Assembly: GCA_014656495.1 (NCBI GenBank)
Contig: BNCN01000019.1
Span: 1-64,000, forward strand
Reading direction: 5' to 3'
DNA length: 64,000 bases
Source: Comamonas sp. KCTC 72670
Lineage (GTDB): Bacteria; Myxococcota; Myxococcia; Myxococcales; Myxococcaceae
A program made the translations under genes and the position numbers. The notes under the pieces are model-generated. The model saw nothing but the letters and a program-made list of their open reading frames with translations, did not search any database and was not told the DNA's origin. This document shows positions 1 through 9,276 of this stretch, piece after piece (positions within the stretch are counted from its first letter, which is position 1; the number at the start of each line of letters is the position of its first letter).

Positions 1-1
1 A

Positions 2-328
2 ATGTTCCTGGCCACGCTACTTCGGCGGACCTGCCTGCTCGGCTGCACTCAGGTCCCTGATTCTGCTCCGCTTTTCTTCATCACGTTAAACGGACGCGGA
101 TGCAGCAGTACCAGCCCGGACGGACAGCCCCCGCTCGACAAGGCTGTCTACACCGCCGAGGAGGTGGACCACCTTCTCGGGTGCAGCCCCAAGGCCGTGT
201 ACGCGAAGGTCTCGCGCGGCCAGCTTCCAGGCGTCTTCCGCGTGGGCCGCTCGCTGCGATTCCGTGGGCGCGAGTTGTTGCCGTTCATTCTCGAAGGGCG
301 TGCGCCGTCGCCGAGGAGGTCTCGGTGA
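2..328 (+). CDS. Excisionase-like HTH DNA-binding protein (start uncertain)
   Basis: A small protein whose C-terminal half (from about residue 49, starting YTAEEVDHLLG) has the layout of the helix-turn-helix 17/MerR-like domain of excisionases and AlpA-type regulators: helix, turn with SPKAVYAKV, recognition segment and the RFRGREL wing. The first 45 residues look non-conserved, so the true start may lie downstream or outside the window. Its stop codon overlaps the ATG at 328 of the recombinase frame (TGATG), which suggests translational coupling. Inferred role: control of excision of the integrative element ending at the tRNA-Pro gene. Confidence 0.65.
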   Translation: MFLATLLRRTCLLGCTQVPDSAPLFFITLNGRGCSSTSPDGQPPLDKAVYTAEEVDHLLGCSPKAVYAKVSRGQLPGVFRVGRSLRFRGRELLPFILEGRAPSPRRSR

Positions 329-369
329 TGAGCATGAAGGTCAGGGAGTACAAGAAGCGCGGCAGGAGC

Positions 370-372
370 TGA
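370..372 (+). other. In-frame TGA interrupting the probable native N-terminus of the integrase
   Basis: The frame of the recombinase is open from ATG 328 (MSMKVREYKKRGRS), hits TGA at 370-372, then continues WEVDIMFKWPDG into the annotated protein. The pattern basic KKRGR, then W-V-D, then a W-DG strand is the usual N-terminus of Myxococcus-type phage integrases, so the codon reads as a nonsense mutation in a once continuous gene. The rescue start is ATG 388, behind GGGAGG at 374-379. Confidence 0.6.
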
Positions 373-387
373 TGGGAGGTGGACATC

Positions 388-1461
388 ATGTTCAAGTGGC
401 CTGATGGCAAGCTGTACCGCGAGCGCGTGAAGGCGCCGGTGGGCTCGAAGTCGGGCGCGAAGGCGTGGGGTGAGCAGCGGCAGTCCGAGTTGCTCTCCCG
501 GGGCCGCAAGGCCGTGGAAAAGAAGGCTGTGCCGACGTTGAAGGAGTTCGCGCCCCGCTACATGGACGAGGGCGCCAGGGCCACCCGGCAGAAGCCCAGC
601 ACCCTCATCCAGAAGAAGCGCATCCTCGACTTCTACCTACTGCCCCGGTTCGGCGAGCTGCGGCTGGACGCCATCAGCAACGCCGAGGTCGCGAAGCTCA
701 AGGCGGAGCTGGTGGACCGCAGCTCGAAGACGGTCAACAACGTGCTGGTGGTGCTCAATACGGTCTTCAAGACCGCGCTCAAGTGGGGCGTCATTGAGCA
801 GATGCCGGCCACCATCGAGCTGTTGAAGGTGGCGCCCTCCACCATGGAGTTCTACGAGCCGCACGAGTTCGAGCGGCTGGTGGACGCGGCGGCGAAGGTG
901 GACCACCAGCACCTCGTCTTCATCCTGCTCGGCGGGGAGGCGGGGCTGCGCTGCGGCGAAATCATCGCCCTGGAGCAGACGGACGTGGACTTCACCCGGG
1001 GCGTCATCCACGTCCGCCGCTCGGAGTGGGAAGGGCACGTCACCCTGCCCAAGAGCGGGCGGGCCCGGCAGGTAAACATGACCGCCCGGCTGGCGGACGC
1101 CCTCCGCAAGCAGCGGCACCTCCGGGGCGAGCGCATCCTCTGGCGGGCCGACGGCCCCCCGAAGGTGACCCAGGTGCTGCTGAACAAGTGGATGAGCCGC
1201 ATCCAGCGGCTGGCCGGGCTGAAGGTGACGGGGGGCATCCACATCCTCCGCCACACCTTCTGCTCCCGGCTGGCGATGGCGGGCGCCCCGGCGAAGGCCA
1301 TCCAGGAGCTGGCCGGGCACCAGAACCTCTCCACCACCCAGCGCTACATGCACCTGAGCCCGGCGGCCAAGTCGGCGGCCATCCGGATGCTGGAGGGAAC
1401 GAAGCAGGAGGCCCAAAATGAAACGGGCTGGAGACCTTTCGGCCTCCAGCCCGCTTCATGA
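388..1461 (+). CDS. Tyrosine recombinase (phage/ICE integrase)
   Basis: Site-specific recombinase expected to insert and excise the element at the adjacent tRNA-Pro gene. The N-terminal part has the SAM-like core-binding domain (KEFAPRYMDEGARATRQKPS onward). The catalytic domain shows the first Arg in GLRCGEIIALE, the HILRHTF box (H and R), the following GH, and the nucleophile Tyr in TTQRYMHLSP. ATG 388 is chosen because a good ribosome site (GGGAGG) precedes it and the upstream in-frame region contains a TGA. A native start at ATG 328, overlapping the excisionase stop, is likely in intact relatives. About 357 aa is normal length for the family. The last 12 or so codons overlap the hairpin terminator of the oppositely oriented tRNA gene. 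Activity is uncertain because the first 20 residues are lost. Confidence 0.9.
   Translation: MFKWPDGKLYRERVKAPVGSKSGAKAWGEQRQSELLSRGRKAVEKKAVPTLKEFAPRYMDEGARATRQKPSTLIQKKRILDFYLLPRFGELRLDAISNAEVAKLKAELVDRSSKTVNNVLVVLNTVFKTALKWGVIEQMPATIELLKVAPSTMEFYEPHEFERLVDAAAKVDHQHLVFILLGGEAGLRCGEIIALEQTDVDFTRGVIHVRRSEWEGHVTLPKSGRARQVNMTARLADALRKQRHLRGERILWRADGPPKVTQVLLNKWMSRIQRLAGLKVTGGIHILRHTFCSRLAMAGAPAKAIQELAGHQNLSTTQRYMHLSPAAKSAAIRMLEGTKQEAQNETGWRPFGLQPAS
1414..1453 (-). terminator. Rho-independent terminator of tRNA-Pro, inside the integrase 3' end
   Basis: Read on the minus strand, a long stem (CGGGCTGGAG pairing with CTCCAGCCCG, closed by GCC/GGT around a GAAA loop) is followed by TTTCATTTT. It starts about 11 nt after the tRNA 3' end. 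The same bases encode the C-terminal residues of the integrase on the plus strand. Confidence 0.8.
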
Positions 1462-1463
1462 CG

Positions 1464-1540
1464 TGGTCGGGGAGACAGGATTTGAACCTGCGACCCCTTG
1501 GTCCCGAACCAAGTGCTCTACCAGGCTGAGCCACTCCCCG
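1464..1540 (-). tRNA. tRNA-Pro (anticodon CGG)
   Basis: On the minus strand the 77-nt sequence starts CGGGGAGTGGCTCAGCC and ends with an encoded CCA. The acceptor arms CGGGGAG/CTCCCCG pair fully. The anticodon stem CTTGG/CCAAG encloses the loop TTCGGGA, giving anticodon CGG (codon CCG, Pro). The T arm contains GGTTCAAATCC. The 3' end points at the integrase gene, the usual position for a tRNA attachment site. Confidence 0.95.
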
Positions 1541-1590
1541 ATATGTCGCCTCGCCGGACGGTCCTTCTCGGGACCGGCGAAGTGCGGGCG

Positions 1591-1619
1591 GTAGTACCCG
1601 AGCCGCCCAGCCGAGTCAA
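1591..1619 (-). promoter_or_regulatory. Candidate sigma-70 promoter of tRNA-Pro
   Basis: On the minus strand TTGACT (1619-1614) and TACTAC (1596-1591) are separated by 17 nt, placing a start roughly 40 nt before the mature 5' end of the tRNA. The -35 box is good and the -10 box is weak. Confidence 0.4.
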
Positions 1620-1796
1620 CGTCCTCGGATCACCTTTTCTTCCGCCCCGCTCCGCCCAGAGCGACCGGGCAGCCGCGCCCCTCCCGGGTGGGTCCCGACT
1701 CTGCTTCCCAAGACCACGAAATTCCTGTACTCCCGGATAATTTCCCCCCTCGCTTCATTTCACGAGGCAGGCACAGCATTGTTGCACCTCGAAGCC

Positions 1797-2183
1797 ATGA
1801 CGCCGCCCCCCGTCGTCCTCATCTCCGATGATGAGCCCCTCATCGTCTCCGCCCTCGCCCGCGAGGGGAAGCGCTCAGGGCTGAACTGCATCTCGGACAC
1901 CACCTCCGAGCGCGTCCTGGAGCTCGCCCGTGAGCACCGGCCGGCCGTCATCATCCTGGACATCAACCAGCACCAGGACGGGCGCGACTTGCTCGCGCAG
2001 CTCAAGCAGGACCCCAGCACCCGCGACTGCAAGGTCATCATCCTCAGCGCCGTCGAGGACCAGTTCACCCGCCACGTCTGCTTCGAGCTCGGCGCCGACG
2101 ACTACGAGGTGAAGCCCTTCGACCCCACCTTCATGACCCGCGTCGCCCGGCTCGCCTCCTCCGTGTCGCGCGCCCGCATCTGA
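1797..2183 (+). CDS. Single-domain response regulator receiver
   Basis: A stand-alone receiver domain of about 128 residues. Visible family residues are the acidic pair in ISDDEPL near the N-terminus, the phospho-acceptor Asp in IILDINQ, Ser in IILSAVED and the Lys in YEVKPFDP. It probably acts as a phosphorelay intermediate or regulates a partner by protein contact, because no output domain follows. ATG 1797 gives the usual start a few residues before the first beta strand; an in-frame TTG at 1779 with a GAGG about 11 nt upstream is the alternative. No kinase gene is adjacent, so the partner is unknown. Confidence 0.85.
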   Translation: MTPPPVVLISDDEPLIVSALAREGKRSGLNCISDTTSERVLELAREHRPAVIILDINQHQDGRDLLAQLKQDPSTRDCKVIILSAVEDQFTRHVCFELGADDYEVKPFDPTFMTRVARLASSVSRARI

Positions 2184-2199
2184 GGCCGCGCCCGCCGCC

Positions 2200-2859
2200 T
2201 CACGAGCGCAGCGAGCGGATGGCCTCCGCGTAGTCCTTCGCGCCGAAGACGTAGCTGCCCGCCACCAGCACCGTGGCCCCGGCCTCCACCACCCGCTTCG
2301 CCGTGGTGGCGTTGATGCCGCCGTCCACCTCGATGTCCACGTTCGTCAGCCCGCGCGCATCCAACATCCCGCGCAGCCGGCGCACCTTGTCCACCGTGGC
2401 CTCGATGAAACCCTGGCCTCCGAAGCCCGGGTTCACGCTCATCAGCAGCACCATGTCCACGTCGCCCAGCACCTCCTCGATGGCCGACAGCGGCGTGCCC
2501 GGGTTCAACACCACCGCCGGCTTCGCCCCCGCGTTTCGAATCTGCTGAAGCGTCCGGTGCAGGTGCGGACTGGCCTCCACGTGCACCGTCAGCACGTCCG
2601 CCCCCGCCTTCACGAAGGCGTCCACGTACCGCTCCGGCTCCACAATCATCAGGTGCACATCCAACGGCTTCGTCGCCACCCGCTTGATGGCCTCCACCAC
2701 CACGGGGCCAATCGTGATGTTCGGCACAAAGCGGCCATCCATGACATCCACGTGAACCCAATCCGCGCCGGCGGCTTCAATGGCGCGGACCTCCTCGGCC
2801 AAGCGGCCGAAGTCACAGGACAAAAGCGACGGAGAGATGCGAACGGGGCGTCGGCTCAT
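2200..2859 (-). CDS. rpe: Ribulose-phosphate 3-epimerase
   Basis: Interconverts ribulose 5-phosphate and xylulose 5-phosphate in the pentose phosphate pathway; cytosolic TIM barrel. The family signatures are clear: ISPSLLSCDF at the N-terminus, WVHVDVMDGRFVPN (metal His and Asp), LDVHLM, MSVNPGFGGQ and IEVDGGIN. From ATG 2859 the protein is 219 aa, the usual size; ATG 2871 is 4 codons upstream and equally possible. It converges with the receiver gene, with only 16 nt between stops. Confidence 0.95.
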   Translation of the reverse strand: MSRRPVRISPSLLSCDFGRLAEEVRAIEAAGADWVHVDVMDGRFVPNITIGPVVVEAIKRVATKPLDVHLMIVEPERYVDAFVKAGADVLTVHVEASPHLHRTLQQIRNAGAKPAVVLNPGTPLSAIEEVLGDVDMVLLMSVNPGFGGQGFIEATVDKVRRLRGMLDARGLTNVDIEVDGGINATTAKRVVEAGATVLVAGSYVFGAKDYAEAIRSLRS

Positions 2860-3032
2860 GCGGCGCTTCATAACCGCAACCCGCGCTCGCGCTAAGGCCG
2901 AACACAGCGCCGCGACGTCCACCAGACAGGCGGGGACCTGCCAGGTGGGCCCCCCAAGGCAGTGACGTGTGTACCCGTGCTAGAACTTTGAAGCCCTTCG
3001 CGGCCGTTGGCCGCTTCTCACGGAGCCGCACG

Positions 3033-4535
3033 GTGCTCGCTCAACCCGCCCCACTGCCTGAGCTCAACCGCCGCCTCGCGAAGCTGACGTCCATCCTGGA
3101 TGTCGCGAAGGCGATGAGCGCGGAGCGCGACCTCGACCTGCTGCTGCCCCTCATCCTCTTCGAGGCCACGAAGGTGGTGGAGGCGGACCGCTGCTCGCTC
3201 TTCATCCTGGACCGCGAGCGCAACGAGCTGTGGAGCAAGGTGGCCCAGGGCTCGAAGAACGAAATCCGCCTCCCGGTGGGCAGCGGCGTCGCCGGGCAGG
3301 TGGCCCAGACGGGCGCCGTCATCAACATCCCGGACGCCTACGCCGACGCCCGCTTCAACCGCTCGTTCGACATCTCCAGCGGCTACCAGACGAAGACCAT
3401 CCTCTGCGTCCCCATGCGCGACGCCGGCGGCGAGGTGACGGGCGTCATCCAGGCCCTCAACAAGCTGGACGGCGCCAGCTTCAACGCCGAGGACGAGGAG
3501 CTGCTGCTCGCCCTGGGCGCCCAGGCCGCGGGCGCCATCGAGAACGCCCTCCTCCACGAGGACATCAACCGCCTCTTCGAGGGCTTCGTCTCCGCCTCCG
3601 TCGTCGCCATCGAGTCCAGAGACCCGACCACCGCCGGCCACTCCGGCCGCGTGGCTGACCTCACCGTCGCCATGGCCCAGGCGCTCGAGCACCTGTCCAC
3701 CGGCCCCTACGCGCACACCCGCTTCTCCGCGGGCGAACTCCAGGAGCTGCGCTACGCCTCCCTGCTGCACGACTTCGGCAAGGTGGGCGTGCGCGAGCCG
3801 GTGCTGGTGAAGGCGGAGAAGCTCTACCCGCACGAGCTCGAGGGCCTGCGCGCCCGCTTCCAGCTCGCGCGCAAGGACCTGCAGCTTCAGAGCTACCGCC
3901 GCCGCATCGAGGCCGTGAAGGTGCGCGGCCACGCGAACCTGGCGGAGATCGAGGCCGAGGAGGAGGAGCGGCTCGCCCGCGAGGCGGGGCAGCTCGACGA
4001 GGTGATGGCGTTCATCCTCTCGTGCAACCGCCCCACGGTGCTCGCGCAGGGCAACTTCGAGCGCCTCCACGAGCTGGGCGGGCTGCGCTTCGTGGACGCC
4101 CACGGAGAGGCCCAGCCGCTGCTCTTGCCCGGCGAAATCCAGTCGCTCTCCATCGCCCGCGGCACGCTCTCTCCCGAGGAGCGCCGCGAAATCGAGAGCC
4201 ACGTCGAGCACACCTACCGCTTCCTGTCCCAGATTCCGTGGACGCGCACGCTGCGCCGCGTGCCGGAGATTGCCTACGCCCACCACGAGAAGCTGGATGG
4301 CACCGGCTACCCCCGCGCGGAGAAGGACATCCCGGTGCAGTCCCGGATGATGTCCATCTGCGACATCTACGACGCGCTCACCGCGAGCGACCGGCCCTAC
4401 AAGAAGGCCGTGCCGCACACGCTCGCGCTCGACATCCTCAAGCGCGAGTCCGACGCCGGGCAGCTGGACCCGGCGCTCTACACCGTCTTCATCGAGGCGG
4501 ACATCCCTCGGCGGGTGCTCCAGGGCGTCAAGTAG
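3033..4535 (+). CDS. GAF/HD-GYP domain protein (putative c-di-GMP phosphodiesterase)
   Basis: An N-terminal GAF domain (about residues 20-180; SLFILDRERNEL, PVGSGVAGQVAQTG, CVPMRDAGG) is followed by an HD-GYP domain. The HD pair lies in LLHDFGKVGV near residue 246 and the HHEKLDGTGYP signature near residue 418. HD-GYP enzymes hydrolyse cyclic di-GMP, with the GAF domain as sensor. The spacing between the HD and HHE motifs is about 170 residues instead of about 65, because a charged, partly coiled-coil insert lies between them. GTG 3033 is chosen for the CGGAG ribosome site at 3021-3025. Convergent with pyk, 21 nt apart. Confidence 0.85.
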   Translation: MLAQPAPLPELNRRLAKLTSILDVAKAMSAERDLDLLLPLILFEATKVVEADRCSLFILDRERNELWSKVAQGSKNEIRLPVGSGVAGQVAQTGAVINIPDAYADARFNRSFDISSGYQTKTILCVPMRDAGGEVTGVIQALNKLDGASFNAEDEELLLALGAQAAGAIENALLHEDINRLFEGFVSASVVAIESRDPTTAGHSGRVADLTVAMAQALEHLSTGPYAHTRFSAGELQELRYASLLHDFGKVGVREPVLVKAEKLYPHELEGLRARFQLARKDLQLQSYRRRIEAVKVRGHANLAEIEAEEEERLAREAGQLDEVMAFILSCNRPTVLAQGNFERLHELGGLRFVDAHGEAQPLLLPGEIQSLSIARGTLSPEERREIESHVEHTYRFLSQIPWTRTLRRVPEIAYAHHEKLDGTGYPRAEKDIPVQSRMMSICDIYDALTASDRPYKKAVPHTLALDILKRESDAGQLDPALYTVFIEADIPRRVLQGVK

Positions 4536-4556
4536 CCCTGGGCCCGCAGCGCAGCC

Positions 4557-5990
<1,434 letters not shown>

Positions 5991-6091
5991 AGAGCCCGTG
6001 AGGATGGGTTTCCCTTACGGCAGCGTCAAGCGTGCTGCATGCATCGCTTCGCTCGGTAAAACGGTAAATGAGCCAGCGGACGAAGCGGCGC

Positions 6092-7006
6092 TCAACCGCG
6101 CAACAGCATGCCCAGATTCTCCCGCTCCCAACGCAGTGCGGCGGCGTAGTGCGGGAAGGTCCGCTCACGCTCGCGGAATGCGCGCGGGTGATGCACGCGA
6201 CGGCCGCCCCGGCCCGTGCTCGGGAAGAGCTGGTGGAGCATCTCGTGGAACACGATGAACTCCACGAAGAAGGACGGCACCTCGGGGCTGTCCAACGTGG
6301 GGTGGATGCGAATCTCGCGCGTCTGGTGGTCGTAGACGCCCAGCCGGATGGACTTGCGGCGGCGGCGCGGCGGCATGCGCCCCCAACCAATCCGGGCCTG
6401 GATGAGGCCCTGGAAAAATTCGCGGTTGGCCGCGTCGTAAAGTTCCTGGAGGTCGAAACAGCGCCCGCGCGGGTTGAGGTCCGCGTCGGATTCACGGCGC
6501 ATCTGGCGGATGCGCGGCTGCTGCCCGCGGATGTACTCGTCCAGGATGGCGCCCGCGGTGCGGTGGCCCCGGCCCGCGTAGTCCGCCACAGCGCGCACCA
6601 CCGGCTCCGGCGCGTCGAGGAACATGTGGTGCAGCCGCAGCGCCAGCACCGCGGAGCCGCGGCGGAAGGACACCATGGTGGAGCGGTTGTCCGTCACCGA
6701 CAGCCGCACCGGCATGCCCAGCTCCGCGCTCAGGCGCCACGCCAACGACTCCGCGCGCGTCCACAGCTCCTCGCGCGTGGGCGGGCGCGTGAGGATGCGG
6801 GGCGCCTCTTCCGGAAGGAGGCCACGCGGTGGCAAGGGCACGGGCGGCGCCACCGGCCGCGGCGCGGGCGCGGGTGCCACGGTCGCCGCAGGTCCCCCCT
6901 CGGGCCGGGGTGCGGCCGCGCTCTCCGCCGCACGGGTGGCGGCGGAGAGACCTCGGGGGAACAGCGACGTCTGGCGGAAGGGCTCAGGAGGCACGCGGCT
7001 GCGCAT
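6092..7006 (-). CDS. SprT-like zinc metalloprotease domain protein
   Basis: The C-terminal 180 residues have the SprT/zincin layout: a segment ELYDAANREFFQGLIQARIGW, then GVYDHQTREIRIHP, then the zinc motif FIVFHEMLHQLFP (HExxH) and a third His in VHHPRAF. The first 90 residues are low complexity, rich in Ala and Pro, and probably disordered. Function is unknown; SprT relatives include DNA-protein crosslink proteases. A GTG at 7018 is an alternative start. It follows the NFACT gene on the same strand after 128 nt. Confidence 0.75.
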   Translation of the reverse strand: MRSRVPPEPFRQTSLFPRGLSAATRAAESAAAPRPEGGPAATVAPAPAPRPVAPPVPLPPRGLLPEEAPRILTRPPTREELWTRAESLAWRLSAELGMPVRLSVTDNRSTMVSFRRGSAVLALRLHHMFLDAPEPVVRAVADYAGRGHRTAGAILDEYIRGQQPRIRQMRRESDADLNPRGRCFDLQELYDAANREFFQGLIQARIGWGRMPPRRRRKSIRLGVYDHQTREIRIHPTLDSPEVPSFFVEFIVFHEMLHQLFPSTGRGGRRVHHPRAFRERERTFPHYAAALRWERENLGMLLRG

Positions 7007-7134
7007 CGTACCCCGCACTTCAGGGGACTCAAGGGCGGCGGTCCCCCGCTCGCCTCCCCACCGTCAGCCCGTCAACCGCGCTCGCACGCAGCGTCCACTA
7101 ACCGGTGTGGAAGGCGGGCGGGCGTACGAGGTCC

Positions 7135-8592
7135 TCACGGCGCTGCGGGTTCGGTGTGCCGTGACTTGAGCAGACGCTCCAGCCGCTCGGGCTCCATGCG
7201 CACCACGAAGGTCTTCTCGCGCGTGAAGGTCACCTGCCCCGGCGCCCCACCCTTGACCTTGCGCACGAACTTCGCGGGCACGTAGCTCACCTCGCCGCGC
7301 GGCTCGCCCTTCGCCCCCGAGTGGTGCAGCGCCAGGTGCGCCGCGTCCAACAGCGCCTCCTGGACCACCTCCTGCCCCTTCTCCAGCGGCAGCACCACAT
7401 GGCTGCCCGGCACGCCGCGCGCGTGGAGCCACAGGTACCAGGGCCGCGCGACCTTGAAGGTGAGCGTGTCGTTGTCCTCGGAGCCGCGCCCCACCCAGAT
7501 GCGCGCGCCGCCGTGCCCCACGTACTCCTTGAAGGGCCGGCCCTCCTGCGCGCCCTCGCCGCTGGACGGGAGCTGGAGCACCTCCGCCTGGGACAGCAGC
7601 GCGGCGTCATCCATCCGCTCAATCTGTTCGAGCGCCTGCCGCGCGTGGGCCACCTCGCGCGCCAGCTCCGCCTCGCGGTGGCGCGCCTGCTCCACGCCGC
7701 GCAGGAGCCGCCGGTACTGATGGAAGCGCCAATCCGCCTCCTCCTTCGGCGTGCGCTTCGGGTCCAGCGTCACCCGGACCTCCTTCACGCCCTCCTCCGT
7801 ATAGGCGGTGAGCACGGCCTCGGTGGCGCCGCGCTTGAGGCGGAAGAGGTTCTGCGCGAGCAGCTCGCCCACCTCGCGGTGCTTCTCCGCCTCGGGACCG
7901 CGCGCGGCCTCGGCGCGGACCTTCTCCAGTGTGCGGGAGGAGCGCTTGAGGCGCGCGCGGTACGGCTGCGCCAGGCGGCGGCGGATGGTCTCCGAGCGGC
8001 TGGCCTTGTCGCGCGCGCCCAGCAGACGCTCCGCGGCCTGGGCATACGGCAGCGCGTCCGCTTCTTCTGGCGTGAGCCGTGAGGGCTGGCTCCGGGCCTT
8101 CTCGAGCGCCTCGGGCGGCGGCGGCTCCGGCGGCGCCCACGTCGCGCCTGGATAGAGATTCCGGCGCGCCCCAAAGCCTTCACCCGACAACATCAACACC
8201 CGGCCATTGTCGCTGAGCAACAACAGGCCCCCGGGCGCACCGACCTCCAACACCAGACGTCTGCGGACGTCCTCGCGCTCGAAGTCGAGGATCACGACCC
8301 GCTCCGCCTCGAGGAAGCGGGCCCCCTGGAGCTTGAAGCCTGTCAGCTCCTGGCGCAGCCACCGCTGGAAGGGGGCGGGCTCGCCCGGCGTGGGGAAGCG
8401 ATCATCCGCGAGGGAGACGCGAGCCAGGTCTCCCTCGGCGCACAGGCACAGCAGGACGGACTTGCCCGGGACGCGCAGCTCCACGTAGGCGAGCCTCGGG
8501 AGGGGACACCAGGCCTTCTGCGCCACCGCCCCGGTGAGGCGTGCTCCCACCTCCGCCACCACCTGCTCCAGCTCCACGGGACGCAGCGACAT
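7135..8592 (-). CDS. NFACT (RqcH/Rqc2-like) ribosome quality-control protein
   Basis: The N-terminal NFACT-N domain (about residues 1-200), a coiled-coil middle (SRTLEKVRAEAARG, ARHREAELAREVAHARQA), and a C-terminal NFACT-R/DUF814 RNA-binding domain with the hallmark WLHARGVPGSHVVL define the family. RqcH homologues bind stalled 50S subunits and recruit tRNA-Ala for C-terminal tailing. The DR pair important in RqcH appears as ER (FLEAERVVIL). At 485 aa it is shorter than Firmicutes RqcH. ATG 8592 is preceded by CGGAG. Functional equivalence to RqcH is inference. Confidence 0.85.
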   Translation of the reverse strand: MSLRPVELEQVVAEVGARLTGAVAQKAWCPLPRLAYVELRVPGKSVLLCLCAEGDLARVSLADDRFPTPGEPAPFQRWLRQELTGFKLQGARFLEAERVVILDFEREDVRRRLVLEVGAPGGLLLLSDNGRVLMLSGEGFGARRNLYPGATWAPPEPPPPEALEKARSQPSRLTPEEADALPYAQAAERLLGARDKASRSETIRRRLAQPYRARLKRSSRTLEKVRAEAARGPEAEKHREVGELLAQNLFRLKRGATEAVLTAYTEEGVKEVRVTLDPKRTPKEEADWRFHQYRRLLRGVEQARHREAELAREVAHARQALEQIERMDDAALLSQAEVLQLPSSGEGAQEGRPFKEYVGHGGARIWVGRGSEDNDTLTFKVARPWYLWLHARGVPGSHVVLPLEKGQEVVQEALLDAAHLALHHSGAKGEPRGEVSYVPAKFVRKVKGGAPGQVTFTREKTFVVRMEPERLERLLKSRHTEPAAP

Positions 8593-8609
8593 GGGCACTC
8601 CGGGTCATG

Positions 8610-8646
8610 AAAATGAAAACGGCCCGGCGGGTTTCGCCGAGCCGTT
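8610..8646 (-). terminator. Rho-independent terminator after the H1-like gene
   Basis: On the minus strand an 11-bp stem (ACGGCTCGGCG with CGCCGGGCCGT, loop AAACC) is followed by TTTTCATTTTC. It lies between the H1-like gene stop (8689) and the NFACT start (8592), so NFACT probably has its own promoter or depends on read-through. Confidence 0.85.
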
Positions 8647-8688
8647 CACCGGACGTCAACTTCCGTCCGCTCATGACGACGGGACTGC

Positions 8689-8922
8689 TCAGGACTCCGG
8701 GGTAACCGGGGCCGCCGCCGCCTTGGGGGCGCGCTTGCGAGCAGGAGCCTTCTTGGCCGCCTTGCGGGTGGTCTTCTTGGCGGCCGCCTTCTTGGTCGCG
8801 GTCTTGCCGGCCGTCTTGCGGGCCGTCGTCTTCTTCGCCGACTTCGCGGCCTTCGCCGTCTTGGCCGTCTTGGCAGCCTTCTTGGTCGCGGACTTCGCAG
8901 CGGTCTTCTTCTTAGCGGCCAT
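8689..8922 (-). CDS. Histone H1-like Lys/Ala-rich DNA-binding protein
   Basis: A 77-aa protein made almost entirely of Lys, Ala and Thr with repeated KKA, AKT and TKKAA units, like the C-terminal tail of histone H1 and the Hc1-type proteins of several bacteria. It should bind DNA non-specifically and contribute to nucleoid packing. ATG 8922 is chosen because CGGAGG stands 7 nt upstream and the extra residues of the longer frame are unlike the rest. It has a strong terminator, which suggests a monocistronic, well expressed gene. The acidic end APVTPES is not Lys-rich. Confidence 0.85.
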   Translation of the reverse strand: MAAKKKTAAKSATKKAAKTAKTAKAAKSAKKTTARKTAGKTATKKAAAKKTTRKAAKKAPARKRAPKAAAAPVTPES

Positions 8923-9050
8923 CAGAATCCTCCGGTTCAGTGGTTGGCCCCAGTCAACCGAGGCCCTGCACTCTTCTTGATGGGAGTGAGTGCTTGAAGT
9001 GAATGGTACGGGCGACATGCCAGTGTGTCAACGCATGGTGATGTATTGCA

Positions 9051-9162
9051 TCGCGCGCGAGGCCGATTTTTCGGCATCGAGCGCTTCCGGAGGCCCCGAA
9101 CGCCACCTCGCGGACACTCGCGAGCGCTTTCGAGGTGTCGCGCGCGAGGCCGATTTTCCGGC
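9051..9162. repeat. Two 25-bp direct repeats with internal short hairpins
   Basis: In the 354-bp gap between the divergent H1-like and GH1 genes, TCGCGCGCGAGGCCGATTTT begins at 9051 and again at 9138, followed by TCGGC and CCGGC. Each copy contains a GCCGA-TTTT-CGGC-type hairpin. A second motif, GCGCTTTCGAGGTG, appears near 9125 and again, with one extra T, near 9236. The gap holds no other gene-like frame. It may carry regulatory sites for either flanking gene. Confidence 0.6.
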
Positions 9163-9276
9163 TCCGGACACGTTGGAGCCAGTTTCGCGCCGCCTTCGGA
9201 TGAGCGGCGCGGCGCATGCGCGCGCGGCACGCGGCGCTTTTCGAGGTGAGGTGCGGCGTCTACGGTGCGCCACCAC

